In this document: in pieces, positions 11,100 through 22,282 of the stretch
Layout of the letters: every line of letters starts with the position of its first letter
Position numbering within the stretch: position 1 is the stretch's first letter
Source: Tachypleus tridentatus
Lineage: Eukaryota; Arthropoda; Merostomata; Xiphosura; Limulidae
Direction: 5' to 3'
Assembly (NCBI RefSeq): GCF_004210375.1
Contig: NC_134831.1
Coordinates: 43,310,035-43,374,034 of the forward strand
DNA: 64,000 nt
Notes under the pieces: model-generated
The model's input: only the letters and a program-made list of their open reading frames with translations
The model's database searches: none
What the model was told of the DNA's origin: nothing
Made by a program: the position numbers and the translations under genes

Positions 11100-12600
11100 G
11101 TTGTTTGTTCAACTAACAATTAAAATGTGTTTGGTACAGATGTTTTTCCATTTACAACTGAACTATGTTCGATACAATTGTTTATTCCATTTACAATTCA
11201 ACTGTGCTTGATACATCTGTTTATTCCATTTACTTTAAACTATGCTTGATACAATTATTATTTATGAAATTTTCGTTTGAAGTTAATTGTGTTTAGCAAA
11301 ATTGTTTATTTTCTTTTCAAGTAAAATGTGCATATTATAGGTATTTATTCAAGTAAAGTGTGCTTTGTATAGTTGTTTAATATATTTATAAGTAAAGTGC
11401 GTTTAGTAAAACTATTTATTACCTTTACAAATAAAGTGTGTTTGGTAAAACTATTTATTACCTTTACAAATAAAGTGTTTTTAGCATAGATGTTTAATAT
11501 GTTTATAAATAAGTTAGTTTGGTACAGATATTTAATATATTTATAAAGAAAATACGTTTGGTACAGCATTTACAAGTAATTTACTTAAGTATAGATGTTT
11601 ATTTCATTCCGAATTAACTTTAGCTTGGTATAAATATTTCTTCTGTTTAAAATAAAAGTGTGGTTTGTATTATCCTCTATACCATTTAAAATTAAAGTGC
11701 TAAGTACATTTGTTATTTGATGTACAACAAATCTGTGCTGGATTTAGGTGTTAATTCCACCGAAAATAAAACTGTTCTTAGTATAGTATTACATTCCATT
11801 TAAAACTAAAATGTTTTCAGTATAGTATCATATTACATTTAAAATTTAATGTCTTATTAGGATAGTATAATATTTCATTCACAACTAAAGCATTTTTAGA
11901 GTAGTATCTTATGACATTTAAAATTAAAGTGTGTTATCAGTATAGTAATATATTCCATTTAAAACTAAGTGTTTTTAGTAGTATTGCACTCCACTTAAAA
12001 TTAGTGTTATTAGTATAGTATTATATTACATTTAAAATGAAAATGTTTTTGGTATGTTATTTTATGTAGGGAGAAATTACTTGGCAGCTGTTCAATGTAT
12101 TTTCAATTAATTTGTGAATAATATAATTATTATTTCAATTCTTATAAGAGATTATTCTACTTATTATAAACTGTGCACATCATAGATGTTCATTCCATAA
12201 AAAATTGCGTGTGCTTGGTGTAGTTGTATATTCTTTTTTACCATTTAATGGTGGTTGATGTAGCAGTTTAATCCTATTAAAATTAAATTAATTACGATAT
12301 ACTTGTTTATTTCATTCGAGCGTGAAGTGTTTCATCCCATTTAAAATTTTAGTTTGTTACCTATAACTGTTTATTCTATTCAGTTTACCTCATTCAGAAC
12401 GATACTGTGCTTGATATAGCTGTTTAGTCAACATAAATTTAAAGTGTTTTTGGTATAACTTTTTAGTGTAATTACAATGAAACTGTACACGGTACAAGTT
12501 ATTATTTAACTTAGAATGAAGTTGAGCTGGTATTTTATTTCCTTTATAATTAAAGTGTGATTGATGTGGCTGTTTTTCCTTTTAAAATCGACAAAGTCTA
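11100..12600 (+). repeat. Decayed minisatellite of about 40-bp units, 1.5 kb
   Basis: Some three dozen diverged units share a theme of ttggtacagatgtttattcc followed by atttacaattaaagtgtg. The best-preserved stretch is 11,100-11,560, where cctttacaaataaagtgt is repeated almost exactly at about 11,421 and 11,461. Later units drift to variants such as tagtatagtattatattcc. The small open frames here are by-products. Confidence 0.85.
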
Positions 12601-13007
12601 AGGTGTTGAAAAACGAAAGTTACCACTCGCTTGTTGCATAATGTTATAAACAGATCTATGTCCTTTGTTGGATGTTATGAACAAGATTTTTATCTTAGGC
12701 CATTTTGAATTCCAGGAAAACAAACATCAAAGTTTTAATCTTGTTATGAGCGACACACTGACACAAAGGGCAATGTATCATCATACATGTAATAAGACAG
12801 TGAGCATATTTGATGACGAAATGATTGTCCACAATGTGCGCCAGTAAACTGATAATGTGGAGATAAACGTTTGTTCTGAAGGTGTGTTCTATTAACACTA
12901 CATTGGTATCAATGTGCAATATACCATCAATAAAGTTTATTTATTGTATTTACTGCATATAAACGTATATATATATATGTAATATTAGTCATTCTTTTGG
13001 TTATTAT
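12601..13007. other. Non-coding
   Basis: Two overlapping short open frames on opposite strands (12,665-12,919) show no domain. An AATAAA occurs near 12,930. Nothing is supported. Confidence 0.5.
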
Positions 13008-13075
13008 TAAGCCCGAGCTATACAATGTGTTATCTGTGCTCTGCTTAGCACCGTTTAGAAACTGGGAGCTTAGTT
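13008..13075 (-). repeat. SINE family B relic
   Basis: Retains gagctatacaatgtgttatc, tgctctgc and agaaactggga, the B tail-to-head order in reverse. Strongly diverged. Confidence 0.55.
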
Positions 13076-13264
13076 ATTCTTATCAGGAAGTTAAATTGAG
13101 AAATACGATGTAAATTACTTGATATATTGTAAAACTATTCATAACTGTATTGGATATGTGACTTTAGAACGTTATAACTTTAAGATGACACTAAGTTACT
13201 ACAAACATATGTCATTAATCACTATACTTTACTTTTACTAGGAAATAGAGGAACGTTTTTTCCT

Positions 13265-13397
13265 TTCAGAATTTCCTGCAAAGCCACATAAGGACTATCT
13301 CCATAATTTTGAAATTATAAGACTAGAAGTATGAACAACACCCTTCGTAGCTCAACTACTTTTCTTGTCTGAACGAATAATGTGATTTAACCCAAGA
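13265..13397 (-). repeat. SINE family A relic
   Basis: Retains cagaatttcctgcaaagcca, aaggactatct, ataagactagaagtatg and gaacgaataatgtgatt in family A order. The head is lost. Confidence 0.6.
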
Positions 13398-14300
13398 TCT
13401 CAAAGTGTGAAGCACAATTTTTTTCGCAGAAAAATTCCCATATTAAAAGTCCAAGTATGCCTTACTTGCCACATACTGAAAGAATCAGAAATCGTAATTT
13501 AGTAATATTATAACAATATCTTCAATGGTTTCGTTTTGAAATGTTTGAAACTTTTACACTATATTGAAGAGAATATTAGTTATCGCTGTTTCAGGTCTTA
13601 GATGCTAAAATTCATGTTTTTATCTCTACGGGATCTCAAATTAGATAACCCATAACTACAGCTTCACGATTAACACCAAATATAGTTAAACTGGTAGTTA
13701 TTAGAGAACGACAGAGTTTAGAATTTGTTTGAGATGATTGCATGGATAGCTTTATGACGTTACAGATTCAAAAATGTTTGAAATATACTATCATTTTGTC
13801 GCCTTCAGGGCCATAACTAATGAAATAATCAAAGACAAGAATGAAAACATTGAACCTTTTGTATGAGGATATAATGTATTAAAAATAATAAAATGTTCTT
13901 ATTAAATTTATTATCAATAATAGCTTCACTCGGATTATTAAGGTGATATATTCTAGATGACTATTTCAGTGTGTATTGCGAATCTATCTTAGCATAAAAG
14001 GAGAGTCAAAATATTTTAAACATTTTTATTTACCAGAAACATAGAAAGTGGAAAAGAAAGTACAGTAAATTAAGACTTACTTATTGTCAATGAACTCTAT
14101 CATTTCGTTAAATATTTAGTATTTATATATGATATCGCAAATTTCTATCACATTTTATCAGAATCTATTATTATTCCAAAGAAAAACTCGAAAAATAGTG
14201 CCTCAGTGACTTTTTATGATTATTGTGCTGCAATGTTGTGTTTCTGCGACATAGCTAAACCTTCGTTATTGTATTAAAATATTATCTACATCATCTTACA
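13398..14300. other. Non-coding, AT-rich
   Basis: No open frame or repeat recognised. Confidence 0.55.
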
Positions 14301-14571
14301 TGTCCGGCATGGCCAGGTGGTTAGGGGCGCTCGTCTCGTAATCTGATAGTCCCGAGTTCGAATCCCCGTTACACCTAACATGCCCGTCCTTTCAGCCGTA
14401 GGCCCGTTAAAAAGTTACGATCAATCCCAGTAGCCGTTAGTAAAAGAGAAGCCCAAGAGTTAGCGATGGGTGATGATGACTAACTGTCTTCCCTCTAACC
14501 TTACATTGCTAAATTAGGGACGGCAAGTGCATATGGCCCTCGTGTAATTTTGCACGAAATTCAAAAACACA
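14301..14571 (+). repeat. SINE family A
   Basis: Full copy. The A-box region ggccaggtggttagggg and B box gagttcgaatccccg are clear, and the tail ends gaaattcaaaaac. Confidence 0.93.
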
Positions 14572-14589
14572 TTCGTCTTACACACCAAA

Positions 14590-14700
14590 TAATAGTGTAC
14601 TTATTTGTTCTTAAGTACTAAGCTATGCTATGTACGATCTGTTTTCGAGCCATCGCAGGTACCAAACCCCGATTGTTAGCGTATATGTTCCCTAAGTTTC
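14590..14700 (-). repeat. SINE family B relic
   Basis: Decayed reverse copy with aagctatgctatgtacgatc and gcaggtaccaaaccccgatt. It abuts the family A copy to its left. Confidence 0.5.
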
Positions 14701-15012
14701 CAAGGAGCTACAACTCTTTATAAATTTATTTTTGCTTAAAATTCACTTTAGGAGTACTGAGAAAAGAATCGTTAAAATAACTTAAGTGAAATATTTCACG
14801 CCAGCTTGTGCTGTGATCTATATTAGGTTTATTCATTCTTTTAAATTCTTACGTAAAAAAATCTAGAAAATAATATGTTGTTTAAAAACTAAGTATTTTG
14901 TTCAATTTAAGAAGAATTTCGAAAGTGTACAATATTAATAAGAATATAGTTACAATCAGAATGTAAACAATTATTCACGTAAATTATATTTTCTAGAGGC
15001 CAGCTTCAACAA

Positions 15013-15264
15013 GTTTGTTTGTTTTGAATTTCGCGTAAAGCTACACCAGGGCTATCTGCGCTAGTTGTCCCTAACTTAGCAGTGAAAGATTAGTGGGAAG
15101 GCAGATAGTCATCATCCCCTACCATCACCTCCTGGACTGCTCTTTGACTAACAAATAGTGGGATTGACAGCATAACATTCCCAAAGCTGAAAGGGTGAGC
15201 ATGTTTGCTTGTAACCTTCAAATGGCGAGTCAAGCGCCCTAACCACCTGGCTATGCCGGGCTCG
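15013..15264 (-). repeat. SINE family A with perfect target-site duplication
   Basis: Reverse copy flanked by gcttcaacaa at 15003-15012 and 15265-15274. An internal deletion shortens the body and part of the head. Confidence 0.94.
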
Positions 15265-15536
15265 GCTTCAACAACAGCTGTAGAATACAAATTTAATTTA
15301 ATTATCACTGGTAGACACAGATAGTTTTCTGTTTCCAAAACTAATTTAAGTGAAAACCCTCATATCAAAGTTTTCATACTCATCTTTCCACAAGAAACGA
15401 GCAACACGAATGTAGCTTTTTAAAACGTTTAAATTATTTGTATTCTATGATATGGCAACATCCTTTAAAGAACTTGGTACTTAAATGTAAGAGTTAAAAC
15501 AAACACTCAAAAGTTGCTTCATACGAGTTATTTTAG

Positions 15537-15746
15537 CCCTTCTTATCAGGAGAGTTATATTAAAATATCATCCCTTCTTATCAGGAGAGTTATATTAAAA
15601 TATCATCCCTTCTTATCAGGAGAGTTATATTAAAATATCATCGCTTCTTATCAGGAGAATTATATTAAAATATCATCCCTTCTTATCAGGAGAGTTATAT
15701 TAAAATATCATCCCTTCTTATCAGGAGAGTTATATTAAAATATCAT
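15537..15746 (+). repeat. Six tandem 35-bp units
   Basis: Six contiguous copies begin cccttcttatcaggagagtt and end aaatatcat. Five are identical. The fourth differs at two positions (cgcttc and gagaat). The array is recent and compact, upstream of the CBM14 paralogue promoter. Confidence 0.95.
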
Positions 15747-16566
15747 CTAAACTAAAAATGCATTTTTCACTTTTTTTTACTCAAATACTAAAAACAAACT
15801 ATTGTATAATCGTTTTAAAAACATCATTTTACACGCAGACATACAACTATATATACAAATTGTAGCTGAATACACCTTGTCAATGTATTTTAAATAATAT
15901 GCTCAATACATTTATCTTGATGGTTTTGAGGTGTTCAGGCAGCAGTATCAAATAATATAGTTGGATTTGATATATTGTGCTAAATACAACAATATGAACT
16001 GTTCTGAATGGATTTGATATGTTAACTCAATACAGCAGAAGCCACTAATCCAAATGGATTGGACATGTTATGCTGACTAGAAGAATGTCAATTTATCGAA
16101 ATGAATTTCAAATTTAACAGAAGCTTGTTATTTTATTTGAAATAGAAAAGCACGCATGTAAAAAATACAAAGTAAATGTGCTCATATATATAAACATATA
16201 TGTATTACATGTAATTCATTTTATCTATTCTATAAAACAGACGTTACTTTTGTTGTTTGGCCAATACTGTCACCAACTGATAATGTTGCCAGTTTGTTAT
16301 AATTTGTCTCCCTATGCACAAACTGACCAATATCTTAGTGATCATGTAATCTTCGAACACGTTAGAAATTATTTCTGCTGCCCAGGCCAAAGTCTATAAA
16401 GGTCAATAGAATTTCTGTGTCCACGTGTAAATCTTACATGATAGCCTTGACCAGAGAGAAAGTACAAGAAAATTTCAGTAAGGCACAACTCATTGTAATG
16501 GGTGAAACGTTCTACTGGCGAAAGTTAGTAAACAGACCAACGTTTCACCACCAGAAACAAGCTGAT
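15747..16566. other. Upstream region of the CBM14 pseudogene
   Basis: A weak repetition of about 50 bases around ggatttgatat lies at 15,955-16,065. GGTCAAT at about 16,401 and TGTCCACGTGT at about 16,418-16,428 match elements also present upstream of the 8-kb gene's TATA box. No coding sequence is supported. Confidence 0.45.
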
Positions 16567-16593
16567 CACGTGATACACCATCACTATAAAAAC
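16567..16593 (+). promoter_or_regulatory. TATA promoter with adjacent CACGTG E-box
   Basis: CACGTG (16567-16572), then 11 bases ending TCA, then CTATAAAAAC (16584-16593). The arrangement and the ten-base TATA element match the promoter of the paralogous gene. Transcription should begin near 16,615. Confidence 0.55.
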
Positions 16594-16614
16594 AGCTACC
16601 ACAGTGGCTAGAGA

Positions 16615-16638
16615 TATCGCTTCAATATTTTCTTCAGG
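16615..16638 (+). other. Inferred short non-coding exon 1 of the CBM14 paralogue
   Basis: It ends at TCTTCAGG|GTAATT, similar to the paralogue's CTTCAAG|GTAAGA. The matching acceptor would be tttgtgtcag|gag at 18380, giving an intron of about 1.74 kb. That intron contains an antisense LINE ORF1 remnant. Confidence 0.42.
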
Positions 16639-17064
16639 GTAATTTGAGTTTTACATCATGATGTTAATGTAAGTTTTAAGTTTCTTTAACCGAAGAGGGG
16701 TCACTATGAAACAGGCGCTTGTGTATTTCTTGGTAGGTATTTGGGTTAAATTATTATTTCGTTCCCCGAAGGCGGGCGAAAAATAACCTGGGGCGGTCAG
16801 AAACGCTTGTTTCTTTTCACACCATACGCGGCTAGAGTTAATTTAGCACATAATTTTTAAACTTGTTAACTGAACTGGAGTAACACTTATTTACTAAACT
16901 AGAGTGTTGGTAGTAAAAATGCTCTGACCGTGACCGGAAGCAAACTGTAAGGAAAAGATACGAGGATTAACTGATATCAACATACAATAACAGAGACGTA
17001 TACAAGGATTGACAAATAAAAATGTATAATAACTAGGGTACAAATTAAACACTAAAGACTATTG

Positions 17065-18211
17065 TTAGAAAAGACTTGACGGATGTAGAGAGGCGATTAG
17101 GTTAGGTTCAAGTTGAAGAGAAATGTCTTTGATAGTTTTGCTTGGTGAGATCAACATTCTTGTTGGATTATGGTCTCGGGTTTCTGGGAGAATGTGTAGA
17201 TGTTGTAACTGGTAGAGTTGGCTGGGCTTCTTGCGGAGGCTTGCTAGAGGCTCCTGGTGAGTCGCTTGTTTGCTGCTACAGTTGGTTGCTTGGTGATTGC
17301 TGGCGATATTGGCTTGAATTCCTTCGTTTATTGCATGGAAATGTTCAGTAGAAGTTGAAGCATCGCACGTCTTGATCACCAAAGTTGTAGTCTGTGTGCT
17401 CTGTGATATTTTGCTGTAGTAATTAGTTTTGGTACTCTTGCTGGTTGATTGTTTTTTGAGCGGTGGTGGATCGATGAATGGCTTAGGCGAGTCGTTAGAT
17501 GGCGGAGTAATTTGTGGTTGACTGGGGATATTGGGTATCCTTGGTTTGATTCAGCGACGACAAGGGCGTTCGGCATTGAAATGAAATAATAATAGCATCC
17601 GTTGCGTAGAATGGTATCGGCACTGTGCTTGGTGGTTGTAACTATTTTGATGATATTGGTAGGTTGATTGGTATATTTCGAGAAAATTCGGTGCACGGCG
17701 TATATCTAGGTTTTTTGTTTGGTTTTCAACAGCACACTTAGTTTCGTTTCGGGTGAATGAATGGATCAACTCCCCTCAGGAAAACAGAGAACAGGTTTGT
17801 AGGGCTCTTGGTTGGTGAACAACTGATTTTAATCTCAGTATTCCACGGCTCACATAAGTATGACTGGTCTGCTGGTGTAGAAGGCTGAAGGAGTATTCCA
17901 GCTCGGCATAGTATCCGTGTTCTAGAAGGGTCGATGGTTGCACTAGGCTTAGCCTGGACGATAAACGTGGCTATTTGTAGAGGCGAGAGGTGCGGCGGTA
18001 GGCCGTCAACGATTACCTGGCGGGACTGGAGGCGAGACAGACACGGTGGGTCCAGATAATGGAAACATATTAGCAGAGGAAGATAAAATGTCTTGCTAGC
18101 TTCGTGTCTACAGTCAAGTTCTAAGTCCCAAACAGACGCTTGCTGTTCCAAGAATATATAAATTTTGCAAACGGTTAACGTACGATTACTTCTGTGTTCG
18201 TACACCAACAT
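17065..18211 (-). mobile_element. Non-LTR retrotransposon ORF1 (gag-like) remnant
   Basis: Four collinear minus-strand frames (17738-18211, 17551-17769, 17376-17696, 17065-17382) form one interrupted protein of roughly 370 residues. Phrases such as VIVDGLPPHLSPLQIATF, RILCRAGILLQPSTPADQSY and FSKYTNQPTNIIKIVTTTK look like the RNA-binding gag-like ORF1 of Tx1/CR1-type LINEs, to judge by texture and not by search. Frameshifts separate the blocks. GC content is higher than in neighbouring DNA, as expected for a former coding insert. The element lies antisense in the predicted 5'-UTR intron of the CBM14 paralogue. Confidence 0.5.
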
Positions 18212-18408
18212 TAACTTATATTTTAAAATAATGTAATTTTAACCTCTGGCAAGTTTGCATTATATAGGTTATTTATTCACCAGTTAGAAGAACCAGGTTT
18301 TGAAGAACTAGACTTTTAGGGAAACTTGTTTTATTTTTTATTTTTTCTTAAACTGATTCATATTTCTATGTTTGTGTCAGGAGTTTAATTAACCTCTTAA
18401 CCGCCGAA

Positions 18409-18795
18409 ATGTACCACCGTATCGTTGTCCTAACCAGTATCTTTGCTGTGGCCATGATGGCTCCTCGTGTTGCATGAGATCTTTACGATCTGCCAGATGA
18501 AGCAGACAGTATCCTTGATGGAGCCCAGATCAACAAGACTTTCAGCTGCACTGGTAGGATGGAAGGTTATTACGCCGACGCCGAGAATGGCTGTAAAATT
18601 TTCCATCGCTGTGTTCCCAACGAAATGTCTTTCACAAGCTATATATGCAACAACGAAACTATTTTCGATCAGCAAGAACTTGTTTGTAACTATGAAATGG
18701 AAGCATTTCCTTGTGACCAAGCTGAAAGAATCTACGAAAGTTCTAAGGCAAGATTCACCACATTAACATCAATAACAGGGTCAGCAATTTCATAA
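18409..18795 (+). pseudogene. CBM14 chitin-binding paralogue with in-frame TGA at codon 23
   Basis: Translation from the ATG at 18409 gives a signal peptide like that of the 8-kb gene (VAMMAPRVA versus VVMMAPRVA), then TGA at 18475-18477, then an uninterrupted CBM14 domain. The six cysteines and the motifs EGYYADAENGC, FHRC, FDQ and FPCDQAERIYESS are intact, and the frame ends at 18793-18795. The paralogue has CGA (Arg23) where this copy has TGA, a single C-to-T change at a CpG. No other damage is present and the promoter looks intact, so this is a very young pseudogene, a polymorphic allele or a sequencing error. An open frame starting at the internal Met at 18559 would lack the signal peptide. 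A possible poly(A) signal AATAAA lies at 18873-18878. Confidence 0.85.
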
Positions 18796-18967
18796 ATATT
18801 GTCATACAAGAGAATAGTTTTCCATTTCCATATTTTATACGTTGTAGTTCACGATAACGTTACCTTTTTAAAAATAAAATTGTTTTAAATTATAATGTTT
18901 GATATCCATCACAATGTGCTTTTACTTTTTTTCTAAATTACCTCGCTAGCTAAATATAAAATTTTAG

Positions 18968-19020
18968 GCCTCATAAGGGACTGCAGTTCTACGGCCGACA
19001 TAGACAGTCCATTGTGAGGC
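18968..19020. repeat. Inverted repeat, 16-base arms and 21-base loop
   Basis: The left arm gcctcataagggactg (18968-18983) pairs with the right arm cagtccattgtgaggc (19005-19020): 14 Watson-Crick pairs, one wobble and one mismatch. It lies about 90 bases past the poly(A) signal of the CBM14 paralogue. Its function is unknown. It could be a transcribed hairpin or a small element's end. Confidence 0.55.
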
Positions 19021-20420
19021 TTTCCTCAAAAATTAAACAATTTTTAAATAATTTTACACCACATAAAAGGTTTAGCTGTTTAGCAGCGTATTACATAATA
19101 AATCCGTGAAATAACGATACTGTATGATTAAATTTAGTTTAATGGACAGCAACTGCCAATTGTAGAAATACCAGTACAGAAGACAACGTTTCGAAAACTT
19201 TTGCCTTTCGTCTTTAGTACTACTATTAAGCATAATGTTATCAATACTGAATTAGATATTTTCCATTTATCTAACTTCTCTCTTTCTGCTGTATCTCGTA
19301 AACAATCTACATGCTGTTGGAATTTCTTAATAGTTAATCCTAACTTCCTAAATGGTAAATGTTAAGATTGTTCTAATATACCTGCCAGTTCCGTGACATC
19401 TGCTTCTACATTTATACGCTGAATTAGTTAGTTAATAATTCTTGTATAACTCTAACGTTCACATTTAATTGAGCTCCTATATATTTAGTTTCACTTCTAA
19501 AACACAAGGGTAAGGTAATACCTTGGTCGTCAGCCGATGAATTTATGGCTAATCTCAGATATCCACCATTTTTTTAGTTTAATTACTTTAATTTGATAAT
19601 CACATTGATGTAAGTTTGATTCAGGGCATATTACTGATGAGGTAAGTTCATTCTTTATATTAAATAATCAGGAGTCCTTGTCTCATGAAAATAGAAATAT
19701 TCATGCAAATCAGCTTTTTTATTTTTAATTGATACAAATAGTTACAAACTACAATGGGCACTGAATAAATTCCTGATTAGGGTCATCTACTCGGATTGTT
19801 ACGTATCTTCTTCTGTCATTTCTAGATAATTAGGCTAATCACTTGAAAGAGCAATGCACAGGTTTTCACTTTCTACAGTTAAAACTAGAGAGTGGTTTAA
19901 CGTTAATGGTAAGGATATATTTCTTTACAGTGTAAACATCATACGTGTTACCTTCAAGGGTATCTCTGTAAACATCCTTAAAGTAATCCTTACTGCAGCT
20001 GTCTTTACATTAGTCCATGTATCATGCTTGTAAATCTGATTAATATGGGTGTAAATGGAGGGAGAATTCTTTTTTCAGTTTCATTTAATATTCTTTCTAA
20101 TTTACTCTAAGGTATAAAGTATGAACTCAGCTTTCTACCTGCAGCTACATACATTGCTTTTACCGACTAAGATAACTACTTTGTGCTACTTCATACAGTA
20201 AAAAATAGCTGTAAGTTACGCTGCACAACATTTTTTTTTAAAGTTTTGCTTCCTGAAAAGTTTTTGCTGATTGTGACAGGTACCTGGTGGGTATGCACAA
20301 ATATAGTTTTTGTTTTGCTTCATCATGTAGGAACTCTGAGAAATATACAGTTAACTGTTTACCAGCAATAACGTATTTAATTGCGTTTATGTTTCTAATA
20401 CGCTATTAAGTTCAACATAA
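19021..20420. other. Uncertain stretch, possibly the downstream part of the Gypsy element
   Basis: On the minus strand 19,240-19,560 has protein-like runs (such as LRLAINSSADDQGITLPL) in broken frames, downstream of the decayed pol. This is where a third ORF would lie in an env-containing element. I could not confirm any domain. The rest is non-coding. Confidence 0.25.
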
Positions 20421-20600
20421 TTATAAGTGTTTTGCTCCTGATTTTCGTTTGTATTCGATGTCCGGTGCATCACGTTGCAGTGTCCAACAGTAGTCAGCAA
20501 ACATTCACGGATTCCAGTTGTCCTGATATCGTTTTTCCATTGTAGCAATGTCCTGGTGAAACTGAAGATTTCGATGAAACGGTACGTGATGGGCAAATTT
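20421..20600 (-). pseudogene. Decayed C-terminal fragment of a repeated arthropod ORF family
   Basis: Read on the minus strand, the frame containing FHQDIATMEKRYQDNWNP, a TGA, then FADYCWTLQRDAPDIEYKRK is clearly homologous to the 46.7-kb copy (FHQDLKVMEERYQGRW, MADYCWSIKRD, YKRKSYKRKF). The family is one I recall as highly repeated, uncharacterised predicted proteins in arthropods and cnidarians and presumed to belong to a mobile element. This copy has an in-frame stop and only about 60 codons left. Confidence 0.75.
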
Positions 20601-21554
20601 GGATGTGATTTTCGTAATCAGCAGCCAAAAATCTATAAAGAACACCCAACAGTGTTAAAGAAGCAAAAACTTTGTTGTGTAGTGTTATTCTAAATTCTAG
20701 TGTTAAAAATATCTATTTTATGAAGCTCAGTGTATCATATTCTGATATGCATCTTCACATCAGCAATATTTACTAGGGCTCCAGATACACCCTAATCTAT
20801 TGGTCATGAAATCCAATTGGCAAATTTAATGAGTTCATTTCAGTCGCCTGTTCATCTGTCAATTGAATTATTTCTTCAGATATCTGTTTCTGCCAAATGA
20901 ATTATTGAACGATACTAACTCTTCTGGTAAACGAACTAAACTGAACATAGTGCGAAAACGCTAGGTTTCCAACAATTATCGGTTTATCTCTAGATAATAC
21001 GAAATTTTCTACTTCAACAAAATCATATCTACTTTGTTTTCTACTTACATTTTATCAAGTCACGACCTCTACCGTTAGTAACATAAGAATCCTGGTAAAA
21101 CCTAGAGATGCATTTACTAATACTACATATACCTCTAATACTCAGTTTAACATATAATACATATATTAGCCATATATGCATATAACTTGTCCTACTTAAC
21201 TTAGTTACAACTTCGTAAGTAATTACTTGAGGATCGAACCTTACTCGTATCTTCCTAGCTTTAGGGTCATTTCTGGTTGAGTTGACATAGGACCACGTGA
21301 TTTAAAGTTACAGTCATGGGTCACTACATCAGCTTGTGTCGCACTGCCTTCACTATCACTGCTACTAACTGCGATTTTCTCTGTTGTTGTTACTTCATCA
21401 CCTTACATCCTCTAACTCTGGAATTTCTGTTATTTACTCCTCATTATCAATAGATAAGTCATGTTCACTTATGAAGTTCGTATCTTGATAATGTTCCTTT
21501 GTTACATATTCTTATTGATAAGGTTTATAACCTTTTACTTTCTTCAACCTACTG

Positions 21555-21823
21555 TGGCCCGGCATGGCCAAGTGAGTTAAAGTGTTTGACTCGTAATCTA
21601 AGGGTCGTGGGCTCGAATTCTCGTCGCACCAAACATGCTCGCTTTCAGCTGTGGAGGCGTTATAAAGTTGCGGCTAATCCCACTATTCGTTGGTAAAGGA
21701 ATAGCCAAAGAGTTGGCGGTGGGTGGTAATAATTAGCTGCCTTCCCTCTAGTCTTATGCTGCTAAATTAGAGATGGCTAGCGCAGGTAGCCCTCGTGTAG
21801 CTTTGCGCGAAATTCAAAAGCAA
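21555..21823 (+). repeat. SINE family A nested in the Gypsy remnant
   Basis: Full copy from ggcccggcatggccaagtga to gaaattcaaaagcaaat. It lies between the integrase C-terminal region and its acidic tail on the opposite strand, so it post-dates the retrotransposon. Confidence 0.93.
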
Positions 21824-22152
21824 ATATTTAACCTAATAACATGCACTAGCTGTTTTATCATTTCCATAAATATCTTGAATCTCAAAATTAACAGAGTTTG
21901 TTTGTTTAGGAACTCTAAAAGGACCTTTACACAACTTTGCCAGCTTTACAGTGTTTACTTTCTTAACAAATGTGGTGTATAACAACATTTTGTCCCTAAC
22001 CTTATTTTATTAGTTTGTGACTTTGTGCTGAGCAGCTTTAGTTAAATGTTCATTAGCCAACTCAAAGTTAACTGCACCTGCTGTAATAGCCTTGCTTTAT
22101 AGTCGTAATATACTGCTTAACTCACTCTTTTAGTGGTTACTATTTCTTATAG

Positions 22153-22282
22153 GCCCACCAGTGGCTCAGCGGTATGTCTGCGAACTTGCAACGTTAAAAC
22201 CGGCTTTCGATACCCGTGGTGGGCAGAGCATAGATAGCCCATTGTGTAGTTTTGTGCTTAATTCAAAACAACAACAACAATT
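22153..22282 (+). repeat. SINE family B nested in the Gypsy remnant
   Basis: Near-consensus copy: caccagtggctcagcggtat, ttcgatacccgtggtgggca, gatagcccattgtgtag, then a (caa)n end. Confidence 0.93.

Noticed and set aside
15537-15746. CRISPR-like array
   Set aside because: Units are directly contiguous with no unique spacers and the DNA is eukaryotic.
18430-18720. Minus-strand frame over the CBM14 paralogue
   Set aside because: Shadow of the plus-strand gene, with no domain of its own.
18559-18795. Start of the CBM14 paralogue at the internal Met
   Set aside because: It begins inside the chitin-binding domain after the first cysteine and lacks the signal peptide. Homology clearly continues upstream through the TGA to 18409.
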